Assembly: GCF_964026405.1 (NCBI RefSeq)
Contig: NZ_OZ032146.1
Coordinates: forward strand, 620,001 to 684,000
Direction of reading: 5' to 3'
From: Candidatus Tisiphia endosymbiont of Dascillus cervinus
GTDB taxonomy: Bacteria > Pseudomonadota > Alphaproteobacteria > Rickettsiales > Rickettsiaceae
DNA length: 64,000 bases
The notes below the pieces were generated by a model, which was given only the letters and a program-made list of their open reading frames with translations, ran no database searches and was not told where the DNA came from. Positions 30,135 to 38,962 of the stretch are shown in pieces (the first letter of the stretch is position 1; every line of letters starts with the position of its first letter). Both the position numbers and the translations under genes were made by a program.

Positions 30135-31493
30135 ATGACAGCCAATGTACTAGTAGTTGATGATATAGAATCAAATGTTAAATTACTGGAAGCTAAACTT
30201 TTAGGAGAATATTACACAGTCTTTACTGCCAATAACGGCAAAGATGCATTGGATGTTCTTGCCCTTAATAGAATTGATATTGTATTACTTGACGCCATGA
30301 TGCCTAATATAGATGGATTTGAAATCTGTAAACGAATTAAGTCTAATCCTTACACTATTCATATACCAGTGATTATGGTTACGGCTCTTTCTGATACTGA
30401 GGATCGCATAAAAGGTCTTGAAGCTGGAGCTGATGAATTCTTAACAAAACCTATTGATGACACTGCTCTTTTTGCAAGGGTACGATCTCTTGCTAGAATG
30501 AAGGCGGTTATTGATGAACTCAAGCTTAGAAACACTACTAATGCTGAATTAGGTGGTGACGTTATAGAGGTAAAAGATAATTTTTCAGATAGTAAAATAC
30601 TTTTAGTTAACGATGATATAGTGCAGGCAAGAAACATAAATAAAATGCTTCTAAGCCTTACCCCCAATATCAAAATAATATCTGATATTAATGAATTGGA
30701 GAAAGATAGCGAATATACCCCGGATTTAGTAATTATCAGCTGCCAATTAGAGCAAGGAGATCCTTTAAGAATAAGCGTGATGCTACGGTCTGATGCTAAA
30801 TTCCATGATACGGTACTCATATTACAAGCTGAAGAAGAAAATACATCGATAGTTATCAAAGGTTTAGAGCTGGGTATTAATGATTATTTTACATACCCAG
30901 TAGACAAAAACGAGCTATTAGCTAGAATCAGAACTCAATTGAAAAGAAAACATTACCAAGATACTTTACGCAATGATTTAGAGTTAAGCGTAAATTTGTC
31001 GATCAAAGATGGTTTGACAGGCATATTTAATCGTCATTATTTTGATACACACATAAAGCAAATGGTAAAAAAATCTACTGATAGTAAAAGACCTTTATGC
31101 TTACTTATGTGTGATATTGATCATTTTAAGCAAGTTAATGACACTTATGGTCATCAAGCAGGAGACATAGTGCTAAAAACCATTGCTAATGTTCTGAAGA
31201 GTATTTTTAGGGTTACAGACTTGGTTGCTAGATATGGCGGAGAGGAATTTGCTATCCTTTTAAATGACATAACGATTGACGAAGCTATGTATATAGCGCA
31301 GCGGGCAAGAACAAGAGTGGAGTCTATCGATTTTAAAGTTAAAACACAAAAAGACCCTATTAAGAAAACTATCTCCATAGGAGTAACTGAATACAAAATT
31401 GGGGAATCTATTAGTGATTTTATAGAACGTACCGATAAAGCTCTGTATCAAGCAAAGGAGGACGGAAGAAATAAAGTGATAAGAATAATTTAG
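30135..31493 (+). CDS. pleD: PleD-like diguanylate cyclase response regulator
   Basis: 452 residues: receiver 1 (about 1-120; phospho-acceptor Asp in VLLDAMMPNIDGFE, Lys in TKPID), degenerate receiver 2 (about 150-270; the acceptor position is IISCQLEQG, no Asp), and a GGDEF domain (about 290-450) with active GGEEF. The inhibitory site RxxD is intact five residues before it (RVTDLVARYGGEEF). It makes c-di-GMP on phosphorylation. An EAL phosphodiesterase at 38963 can balance it. The cognate kinase is not in the window. Confidence 0.93.
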   Translation: MTANVLVVDDIESNVKLLEAKLLGEYYTVFTANNGKDALDVLALNRIDIVLLDAMMPNIDGFEICKRIKSNPYTIHIPVIMVTALSDTEDRIKGLEAGADEFLTKPIDDTALFARVRSLARMKAVIDELKLRNTTNAELGGDVIEVKDNFSDSKILLVNDDIVQARNINKMLLSLTPNIKIISDINELEKDSEYTPDLVIISCQLEQGDPLRISVMLRSDAKFHDTVLILQAEEENTSIVIKGLELGINDYFTYPVDKNELLARIRTQLKRKHYQDTLRNDLELSVNLSIKDGLTGIFNRHYFDTHIKQMVKKSTDSKRPLCLLMCDIDHFKQVNDTYGHQAGDIVLKTIANVLKSIFRVTDLVARYGGEEFAILLNDITIDEAMYIAQRARTRVESIDFKVKTQKDPIKKTISIGVTEYKIGESISDFIERTDKALYQAKEDGRNKVIRII

Positions 31494-31532
31494 ATACACA
31501 AATGAAAACTAATCAGGTATACTAGACTTATT

Positions 31533-31676
31533 AGACCTCTTTCGAAACTCGCTTATGCTGAGGGATTTGAAGGAGACGCTTCACCTCGAACCACAGCGTA
31601 CTCTAATTCCGTTACGGATTCGAGTACCGCATCGACGTGCAAATTATCAGCAGAAGTAGAGTCTCGAAAAAGGTCT
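31533..31676. repeat. 144-bp palindromic element (RPE-like), intergenic copy
   Basis: Ends AGACCTCTTTCGAAACTC and, inverted, AGACCTTTTTCGAGACTC. Same internal core as the copies at 22256 and 45284 but in the reverse sense. It lies between pleD and rppH with no reading frame effect. Confidence 0.9.
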
Positions 31677-31744
31677 ATTGTAAAATTAGCTTATGAGAAG
31701 GTAGTTCTTAAAGAAGTCTACCTTTCATATAAAAACCTAAAATC

Positions 31745-32248
31745 ATGAAAAATGAAACTATTTGTAAATGTTATCGTGAATTGCCATATAGGCCAAGTGT
31801 AGGCATGATGATAATAGATAGTGCTAATAGAGTATTTGTTGGTAAAAGAATAGATACCAAAATATCAGCTTGGCAAATGCCTCAAGGTGGTATAGATCTA
31901 GGAGAAACACCTAGTGTTGCTGCCCTTAGAGAAATGTTCGAAGAGATAGGTTGTAATAAAGGTTATATTATTGCAGAAAGCAAATATTGGTATAGTTATG
32001 ATGTACCTAAAATTTTAATACCTAAATTATGGGGTGGTAATTTCCGAGGTCAAAAACAAAAATGGTTTCTAATTAGGTTTACCGGTACTAACGAAGATAT
32101 TAATATTAATACTCATAACCCAGAGTTTGAGGAATGGCGTTGGGCTAAGTTTGATGAGTTATTATCAATTATAATTCCCTTTAAACGCAAGCTTTATAAA
32201 GCTGTAGTTAAGGAATTCGCCCCTATCGTTCATGATATAGTCAATTGA
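31745..32248 (+). CDS. rppH: RNA pyrophosphohydrolase (Nudix)
   Basis: 167-residue Nudix hydrolase. The signature [20 protein letters not shown] then IG is complete, and [19 protein letters not shown] and WQMPQGG match RppH/NudH/InvA. It removes pyrophosphate from RNA 5' ends or splits dinucleoside polyphosphates. The last codons fall inside a palindromic repeat that starts at 32236. Confidence 0.92.
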   Translation: MKNETICKCYRELPYRPSVGMMIIDSANRVFVGKRIDTKISAWQMPQGGIDLGETPSVAALREMFEEIGCNKGYIIAESKYWYSYDVPKILIPKLWGGNFRGQKQKWFLIRFTGTNEDININTHNPEFEEWRWAKFDELLSIIIPFKRKLYKAVVKEFAPIVHDIVN

Positions 32249-32342
32249 TGAGAATTTGGTGATGTCGTCGATCGCTCGCCTATTATCTATAGGCTTCGCT
32301 CCATCGTTCCTGCTATCCAATTCTCCTGAATTGACTATAGTC
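32236..32342. repeat. palindromic element overlapping rppH 3' end
   Basis: ATAGTCAATTGATGAGAATTTGG (about 32239) is repeated inverted near 32320-32340 with few changes. The inner part has a GCGAAGC-type stem around the ATAGGCTTCGCTCC segment. It supplies the rppH stop codon. Confidence 0.6.
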
Positions 32343-32349
32343 GTTCTTT

Positions 32350-32829
32350 TTAGTTGTTCTTTGAAATGTGCTGAACTCTTTTACTCATAGTAAAATTACC
32401 AAATTTTAGATTGTCGATTGATGATTGTTCTAAAGCATGAACTAATAACATACCATTTGATATGTTAAGTGTTACAGTTCCTGGTGTAAGAGTAATAGAA
32501 TTACCATATATTACAAGACTTGTATCGTTTTTTTGTTCTGAATTAATCCACTCAAAGACTGGCTGTAGATTAAGATTTCTACGCCATATAATCTTCATTA
32601 CTCCTAAGCTAGATACAACTATTTCTTTAATTAACCAAATAAAATATAATATAGAACGATAATTTAAATAGATCCTATCAGGGATCAAATTGAGTTTTAT
32701 TGCCACAAGATAAGATATACTGGGGATAATCAAGAAAACCAACAATGCAAAAATATCATTAGGTACTCCTGTTAGACCAAACAACACCAATAACAAAGTA
32801 ATTAAAGTAAAGATTTTAGTGTGCATCAT
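32350..32829 (-). CDS. mnhE: Na+/H+ antiporter subunit E (MnhE/MrpE)
   Basis: About 159 residues with three hydrophobic segments, then RNLNLQPVFEWI and a C-terminal cytoplasmic region SITLTPGTVTLNIS...LVHAL, the MnhE motif. It is one subunit of a multi-subunit Mrp-type antiporter or related cation system; no other subunit genes are next to it. Its start overlaps the end of emrB by about 14 nt. ATG 32829 or 32826 is the likely start. Confidence 0.82.
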   Translation of the reverse strand: MMHTKIFTLITLLLVLFGLTGVPNDIFALLVFLIIPSISYLVAIKLNLIPDRIYLNYRSILYFIWLIKEIVVSSLGVMKIIWRRNLNLQPVFEWINSEQKNDTSLVIYGNSITLTPGTVTLNISNGMLLVHALEQSSIDNLKFGNFTMSKRVQHISKNN

Positions 32830-34360
32830 ACTTTCCTCCACCTTTAACAGTTGATGTAAACGGTAGAAAGATCATTACCACAAAAAATAATGCACTTATA
32901 ATACCAAAAATGCTATTTATCGCAATTACAAATGCTTCCTTATTTATATTACTGGCTAACCAAAAATACGAAGCCTTTTCTGGATCAACCACTTTACCAT
33001 CCAATAATTGTCCTAGAAATTGTAATTTCATTAGAATAGAGGGTGAAGTGGAAGAAATATTCTCATTTAAATATTGGCTAAAAATCTTAGTTTTATCTGT
33101 AATAAGGGTGCTAATAATCGCAAGACCAACAGCTCCTCCAAGATTACGAGTAAGATTATATAACCCACTAGCATTCCCCACCTTGTCTTTACTCATACTG
33201 CCTAAAGCAATATTATTAGTAGGTAAAAAGCAAAACATCATCGCCAGTCCCTTAATAAATTGTGGTAAAAAAAATTCGGCAAATTTAGCATCTGCTGTTA
33301 AAAAACTATTTAGGTAGCAACCTAAACTAAACGTAGCTAGACCGATAGCCAAAATAATTCTTAAATCTAATCCAGAACCAAGCATTTTTCCTGCAAGTGG
33401 AGCTGACAGAAATTGTGCCATACCAGTAACCATCATGGTGAAACCAATTTGTACAGTATTAAAACCAGCTATTGTAAATAAAAATAAAGGTAATAAATAG
33501 ACTGCACCATACAATCCTATACCTATGACAAAAGAGTAGATACAACCAAAGGTAAAATTTTTGTTAGCAAAAGTTGTTAAATCTAAGATTGGATTAATAA
33601 ATGTCAGTTCTCTAATAACTAGCATAATAAATCCAACAACAATTAGTATGATAAGGAATAATATCAAATTATCTTCTATCCAGCCTTTCTTATTTCCTTC
33701 TTCTAAAACATATTGCAAAGAAGCAAGAGTAACAGTCAATAAAATAATGCCAACAAAATCAAAATTCTTGAGTAAATTGTAATTAGGTTGATCAAAATCA
33801 GCGTATAAATATACGACCACACAAACAAAAATACCAGGTATTACATTGAGTAAAAACATAAAATGCCAAGATAAGTTTTCAGTAATGTAACCACCAAGTG
33901 TTGGGGCTATTGTTACGACTAATCCTACTATCACAGTAACTACTGGGCGTTTTGAGGCAGGAAAAATTATAAATACTGTACTAAAGACAATTGGTATCAT
34001 TGCTCCACCAAAAAATCCTTGTAAAGCTCTAAAAATAATCATTGTTTCTATATTGCTGGCTAGCGAACATAGAATACTCATAACGGTAAAACCAAGAGCA
34101 GCAATAAAATAAGAAATTCTAGTGGAGAGAAGCTTGGCTGTAAAACCGGTTATTGGTATTATAATCACTTCTGCTATAAGATATGATGTTTGAACCCAAG
34201 ATAATTCATCACTAGAAGCAGAAAGACCGGCTGCAATAACTGATAAAGAACTGGCAACAATTTGAATATCCAACACTGCCATAAACATTCCTACTATCAT
34301 TGCAAAGAATGCAAGTAACTGCTTATTTGATAGTGGGGGAGGGTCAAGATCTTGTTGCAT
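32816..34360 (-). CDS. emrB: DHA2-family MFS drug exporter (EmrB-like)
   Basis: 514 residues with about 14 hydrophobic segments. The N-terminal motif FMAVLDIQIVASSLSVIAAG and motif C-like GPTLGG-type APTLGGYI are EmrB signatures. It normally needs an EmrA adaptor to reach the outer membrane. The only EmrA-like gene in the window (15375) is frameshifted and far away. It overlaps mnhE. Confidence 0.9.
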   Translation of the reverse strand: MQQDLDPPPLSNKQLLAFFAMIVGMFMAVLDIQIVASSLSVIAAGLSASSDELSWVQTSYLIAEVIIIPITGFTAKLLSTRISYFIAALGFTVMSILCSLASNIETMIIFRALQGFFGGAMIPIVFSTVFIIFPASKRPVVTVIVGLVVTIAPTLGGYITENLSWHFMFLLNVIPGIFVCVVVYLYADFDQPNYNLLKNFDFVGIILLTVTLASLQYVLEEGNKKGWIEDNLILFLIILIVVGFIMLVIRELTFINPILDLTTFANKNFTFGCIYSFVIGIGLYGAVYLLPLFLFTIAGFNTVQIGFTMMVTGMAQFLSAPLAGKMLGSGLDLRIILAIGLATFSLGCYLNSFLTADAKFAEFFLPQFIKGLAMMFCFLPTNNIALGSMSKDKVGNASGLYNLTRNLGGAVGLAIISTLITDKTKIFSQYLNENISSTSPSILMKLQFLGQLLDGKVVDPEKASYFWLASNINKEAFVIAINSIFGIISALFFVVMIFLPFTSTVKGGGKYDAH

Positions 34361-34519
34361 AGAAAATGAAACCTAATTATAGCATATCACTTATATCACA
34401 AAAGTAACAATCTTACAAGCAAATATCCTCAAAAAATATATATTTGATAAAATTATTTAGTAGTATCTAATAGAATAAACTATAATAACTTATGTATTTA
34501 AATAGCGGGTTAGTTACAT

Positions 34520-35410
34520 ATGTCCAAGAAAAAATCTAATGATTTGAGTAAGAAAATACAAAATATTAATGAAAAATTTGAGAAAACACTTGGCGAGTTA
34601 GATAAGACATTGTTGGAATCCGAGATGGTGACAGGTATGATTAATGACTCATTAGATAGAATGGCTGGTTCTGTTTCTTCTTCGGAAGCAGATAAGTTGA
34701 TGGAAGAAATACAATCTGAAGTTAATTTAGATAATAAATATGCTGAATTAGGTAAACGAAAAGATCGAGAAATAGAAGCTAGACTTAATAAATTAAAAAA
34801 AGATCCAACTCCAACTGTGGAAGGTCCAATTCCAACTGTAGACGATTTGCGAGAAACACTGAAAAAATTAAAAGAAGATGAGAAAAAAATACTTCAGTCA
34901 ACAAAACCGATAAGTAAAGTAGTCCCACGCTCAAGGAATAATAATTTAGCAGCTAATTCTCGTAAGGTACAGGAGCAGAACCCATCTAAACCGAAAATTA
35001 ACAATAATAATAAACAACCCGATGTTCCAAAGGAAAACGCTATTTTGGATGATATAAAGCCGGAAAAAAGCTGGTTTGCAAAGATTATAGATAAGGTTGT
35101 TGATATTGTTAAAGAACTCTTGAACAATTCACAAAATCAAGATACTCCATCTCCTAAACAACAAAATATACAGGAGTTTAGGCAGAGAAGACAAGAAATA
35201 TTAGCACCAGTAATACAGGCACAAAAGAAAGCAAAATTATTAAAAGAAGAACAAAAAACAAGCAGAGAAGTTAGGGTAAAAAGACTAAGGCGTAATTTAG
35301 CAGAGCATGATACTCATAAACCTTTGCGTTCTAGTACTTCATCTATTACTTCACCACCTAGTACTCCTCTAGTAAAACCACCAGTAAATAAGAATAGGGG
35401 TGGTAGATGA
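34520..35410 (+). CDS. unknown Lys/Asn-rich coiled-coil protein
   Basis: 296 residues, no family recognised. No signal peptide. Highly charged, with predicted coiled coil in about 5-60 and 75-140, a Pro/Asn-rich linker (about 145-180), an amphipathic stretch SWFAKIIDKVVDIVKELLNN (about 187-206) and a basic tail ending KNRGGR. It ends 1 bp before the end of the convergent unknown gene at 35412. The composition suits a secreted or nucleic-acid-associated protein; that is inference only. Confidence 0.6.
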   Translation: MSKKKSNDLSKKIQNINEKFEKTLGELDKTLLESEMVTGMINDSLDRMAGSVSSSEADKLMEEIQSEVNLDNKYAELGKRKDREIEARLNKLKKDPTPTVEGPIPTVDDLRETLKKLKEDEKKILQSTKPISKVVPRSRNNNLAANSRKVQEQNPSKPKINNNNKQPDVPKENAILDDIKPEKSWFAKIIDKVVDIVKELLNNSQNQDTPSPKQQNIQEFRQRRQEILAPVIQAQKKAKLLKEEQKTSREVRVKRLRRNLAEHDTHKPLRSSTSSITSPPSTPLVKPPVNKNRGGR

Positions 35411-35411
35411 G

Positions 35412-37037
35412 TCACATAGAATGTTGATTATGGTTATCTATAGAATTACTTCTCTGCAGTTTTTTCCGATGAAGAAAGCGTTCTTCTTCTTGTAATAAAT
35501 TTGGTGCAGATTTACTTTTCCGTAACTGTGCTATAACCTCAGGTGTTACGATCTCTTTAGCAGATTTTTTAGCAGCCTCCATAGCTTTCGTTAATGGGCT
35601 ATAATCTCTTATTACCTTAGGTTGTTTATAAAAAGGATTATGTGTCCTACCTATATCTTTTAAAAGGCTTAGTGTACCTTTTGCAGCTGCTGTCAGTATA
35701 TTATTACTTTTATTCTTTTCTTTAGTTTCAGGTTCAGTTGCTTTTTCATTAGGTTTTTCTTCAAACTTATTGACTGCTGTATGAAGTGTAGCTCGTTTTT
35801 GCTCATCGGTTAACTTGTTATAATTTTTGTCAAACATCAGTTCAGTTAAAGCTTGTTGATATATATCAAATTTATTTTGTTTTTGCTCATCGGTTAACTT
35901 AAAATAATCCTTATCTTGTATTAATTCAGCCAAAGCTGCAGTTTGGATATGTTGTTTTTGGGTGATCTCACGTAACTCTCGTAAATTCCTATAATAGGCG
36001 ACATCATCCTTATGGAGTTCATCATTAATATTGATTTTAAATGCTGTAGTAAGGTTAGCTGAGTTCTTTTCAGTTACACCTGAGCCAATTATAGAAATAG
36101 CTGAAAGTGTACCACTTTTTAGTGCTGTAAGAATCTTAACAGGATTCCCACTAGTAGCAGCAGTTATGTTAGATGCTAAATTAGCGGCATTTTGAAGATT
36201 ATCAACTATAAATTTGCTTGCACTAAATGCCATTTCTACTTTAGGATCTACATAGTAGTAATGTTTATCTTTGTCATTTGGAACATGATTATTTGGGACA
36301 TGTAATTTATTTTCTAATGCCTTGGCTAATTTGGGATCGAGTAGTAGTAAGTATTGTTGCTTGTCTATGTCCCCTCTATTTTGCATCAATAGGTCATTTT
36401 CTTGGGCAAGTTTACGGAGTCTTCTTGTTTTGATAACATCAACTACTATTTCGCTAGTTACTCCAACTAATGCTATTGTAGCTGCGGCCAAGGCTACTGG
36501 AGGGGAAACCCCGGCTAGTGTTACTATTGCAAGTGCAATTGTAACAGTACGACCTATAGCACTACCAAATAGCACCTTAGCCAATTTTGTATCTAACAGC
36601 CACTCTATACTCTTGAAAGGTCTCGTACTCCTTGTCCAATCCCAAGCAGCTTTAATTTTATTTAAAAATCTCTTAAATTTTGATTCTGTCTTTGGTTCTG
36701 TACTTTCCTGTTCTAAAGATTTTGCAAATTCATCTGAAATTTTAACTTCATTTGTTTTAACCGATTTTAATCTTTCACTTTTCTCTTGCTCAATTATATG
36801 TAAATCATCTTTACTTTTTACAGATTTTTGAGAGGGAGTACGTTTTAACTTATTTTCACGTTCAAGCTCCATATCATCAAAGCTTTTGGAAAGCTCTGCT
36901 TTTCTTTGCTTGGGTTGCACTGTTTGATTGTCCAACGTATTAGCTATTTCTATCTCTTTAGGCACAGTTGTAGTACTATCTATCTCAGAACTTTCAAGGT
37001 TTTCAAACGGCGTAGATTCTTTTTTGTCATCTGTCAT
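35412..37037 (-). CDS. unknown protein with membrane hairpin and internal repeat
   Basis: 541 residues, no family recognised. A charged N-terminal region (1-145) is followed by two adjacent hydrophobic segments (about 150-200: TVTIALAIVTLAG, VALAAATIALVGV). Two 28-residue repeats lie about 370-425, each containing KLTDEQK preceded by DK(D/N)Y. The C-terminus has RKSKSAPNLLQEEE. The repeat is visible in the DNA as 84-nt units. Such charged, non-conserved proteins in Rickettsiales are candidate secreted effectors, unproven here. Confidence 0.6.
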   Translation of the reverse strand: MTDDKKESTPFENLESSEIDSTTTVPKEIEIANTLDNQTVQPKQRKAELSKSFDDMELERENKLKRTPSQKSVKSKDDLHIIEQEKSERLKSVKTNEVKISDEFAKSLEQESTEPKTESKFKRFLNKIKAAWDWTRSTRPFKSIEWLLDTKLAKVLFGSAIGRTVTIALAIVTLAGVSPPVALAAATIALVGVTSEIVVDVIKTRRLRKLAQENDLLMQNRGDIDKQQYLLLLDPKLAKALENKLHVPNNHVPNDKDKHYYYVDPKVEMAFSASKFIVDNLQNAANLASNITAATSGNPVKILTALKSGTLSAISIIGSGVTEKNSANLTTAFKININDELHKDDVAYYRNLRELREITQKQHIQTAALAELIQDKDYFKLTDEQKQNKFDIYQQALTELMFDKNYNKLTDEQKRATLHTAVNKFEEKPNEKATEPETKEKNKSNNILTAAAKGTLSLLKDIGRTHNPFYKQPKVIRDYSPLTKAMEAAKKSAKEIVTPEVIAQLRKSKSAPNLLQEEERFLHRKKLQRSNSIDNHNQHSM

Positions 37038-37178
37038 AATATATAACCTATTGGTATTAGACTCTTATCATATTTAATCTTAAAAGAGAGTCTAACAGCA
37101 AATTATACAAGGTTAAAGACTAATTTTATAATAAATAAAATTAGTCAGCAATGATTGCTATATATTCTAGTAGCAATT

Positions 37179-38600
37179 CTACCACAAACCTAGTGTTTTC
37201 CACCACATACCGCCTATAAAAATCCATATAATGCCATATACTAGACTCAAAACTAAACCAAGATACCACCATGTTCTGATCTTCATATATCCTGTCTCAA
37301 AATATATTGGAGCACTACTGAGTCCATAATGAGTAAGACCCGAAGATAATATTGATAAAAAACTAAGTAGCAATGCAGATAGTAAACTAGGCATTTTAGC
37401 ATGTATAAATAACGCTAGAAAAGTAGGAAAAAGTATAGCAATATGGGTTGTAGTACTGGCAAAAAAGTAATGTATATAAAAATATATTATAGAAAGTATA
37501 ATTATACCAATCATTGGAGAGAAAAAACTTAATAAATTGTCTCTAAGTTTATCACTAACCCATGATATTAAACCAAAATCAGACAAAAAACTTGAAATCA
37601 TAACTAAAGTGCCATACCAAATAAAGGTATGCCATGCCCCTTTATCTGCAAGAGTATCTTCAAACTTAATTACTTTGCATAATAATAAAATACATACGCC
37701 CAACAGTGCAACTGTAGTAGCTGATAATCCCCATTTGCTGCCAAGCATCCATAAAAAAATTAGAATTACAAAAGTCATTAGCATAATAATCTCTTGCAAT
37801 GATATATCACCTATTTCTTGCAATTTTGCCTTAGCTATTTGTATAGCAGATGGATCGTATTTAATTGAGGGTGGATGTAAATAATAAATAATAAGAGGCA
37901 TGACAGCAAGAGAAATTACGCCTGGCACTATAGCTGCTATTGCCCAATCACTCCATGAAATTATAATCCCAGCATCAGCTGCAAACTTAACAGCTAAAGG
38001 ATTAGCGGCCATAGAGGTAATAAACATAGCACTAGTTATCACATTTGATTGAAAGACTACTTTCATGAGAAATCCACCGTTTGAAACGGATGTTTTGTAA
38101 TTTGTTTTATCAGAGTAAGCGGTGCAGAGTGACTGAGCGATAGGAAAAATTATCCCTCCTCCCCTAGCACATACACTAGGAATAAAAGGTGCAAGTATAA
38201 AATCAACAATTACTAGAGCATATGAAAGACCAAGGGTACTTTGTCCGACAAGTAGAATGATGTGATAAGCTATCCGTTCCCCACAGCCTGTTTTTATAAA
38301 ACCCTGAGCAATAAAAAAAGCAAACAGCACCAGCCATATAATGCTATGACTAAACCCGGATAGACTTTGTTCTAAGGAAAGGGTTTGCGTCAGAATACAA
38401 CAGAGTATGCTAAATAAGGCTATAGCACCCATAGGTAAAGGATTAAGAATTATAGCTGCAATAGTGGTAATAAATATAATAGAAAGATGCCACACCTTAA
38501 CATCAAGTCCTTCAGGGGCCGGTATATACCATATTACACAAGCTAAAATAACAAGCATTAGAATAGGTAAATTTTTGTTCCAATTACACATATTAAGCAT
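37179..38600 (-). CDS. DASS-family anion:Na+ symporter
   Basis: 473 residues, about 12 hydrophobic segments. The C-terminal HYFFASTTTHIAILFPTFLAL, SSGLTHYGLSSAPIYFETGY and the N-terminal HSIIWLVLFAFFIAQGFIKTGCGERIAY match the SLC13/DASS dicarboxylate carriers, such as 2-oxoglutarate/malate translocators. It would take up host dicarboxylates. Its start lies inside the bolA 3' end (43-nt overlap), so ATG 38591 may be the real start. Confidence 0.88.
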   Translation of the reverse strand: MLNMCNWNKNLPILMLVILACVIWYIPAPEGLDVKVWHLSIIFITTIAAIILNPLPMGAIALFSILCCILTQTLSLEQSLSGFSHSIIWLVLFAFFIAQGFIKTGCGERIAYHIILLVGQSTLGLSYALVIVDFILAPFIPSVCARGGGIIFPIAQSLCTAYSDKTNYKTSVSNGGFLMKVVFQSNVITSAMFITSMAANPLAVKFAADAGIIISWSDWAIAAIVPGVISLAVMPLIIYYLHPPSIKYDPSAIQIAKAKLQEIGDISLQEIIMLMTFVILIFLWMLGSKWGLSATTVALLGVCILLLCKVIKFEDTLADKGAWHTFIWYGTLVMISSFLSDFGLISWVSDKLRDNLLSFFSPMIGIIILSIIYFYIHYFFASTTTHIAILFPTFLALFIHAKMPSLLSALLLSFLSILSSGLTHYGLSSAPIYFETGYMKIRTWWYLGLVLSLVYGIIWIFIGGMWWKTLGLW

Positions 38601-38881
38601 AATAAATTTATTTCAAGATCGAGTAAGGTGAGTGGGGTTTTCGTATCAATTGATAATGCGTGTAGTCCGCTCGCTAGTTCATCTGCTAAAAGATTGTGAA
38701 TTATTTTATGCTGTTCTAGCAAACTTTTTCCTATAAAAACTGCTGTAAAAATTTTGATCTTAAGATGACTTTCAGTAATGCCACCATTATGGCTGGCATG
38801 TTTGTAACTTTCGTCAACTATTTCGCAATAATGTGGTTTTAACACATCTAGTTTTCTTTTTATTCTATTTATTTTGGTCAT
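38558..38881 (-). CDS. bolA: BolA family protein
   Basis: Small regulator or Fe-S partner of glutaredoxins. KHASHNGGITESHLKIKIFT and LLEQHKIIHNLLADEL carry the BolA core with the conserved HxxH-like His. 107 residues; after HALSIDTKTP the tail LLDLEINLLCLICVIGTK extends beyond the usual family end and overlaps the DASS start. The extension may come from loss of the original stop. Confidence 0.85.
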   Translation of the reverse strand: MTKINRIKRKLDVLKPHYCEIVDESYKHASHNGGITESHLKIKIFTAVFIGKSLLEQHKIIHNLLADELASGLHALSIDTKTPLTLLDLEINLLCLICVIGTKIYLF

Positions 38882-38962
38882 AGTTATATATATATAAAAC
38901 TTTTACTTGTATCAAGTCTACTAGGATTTTAGTATTTAGCAAATATTATTATTTAGTTGGTT

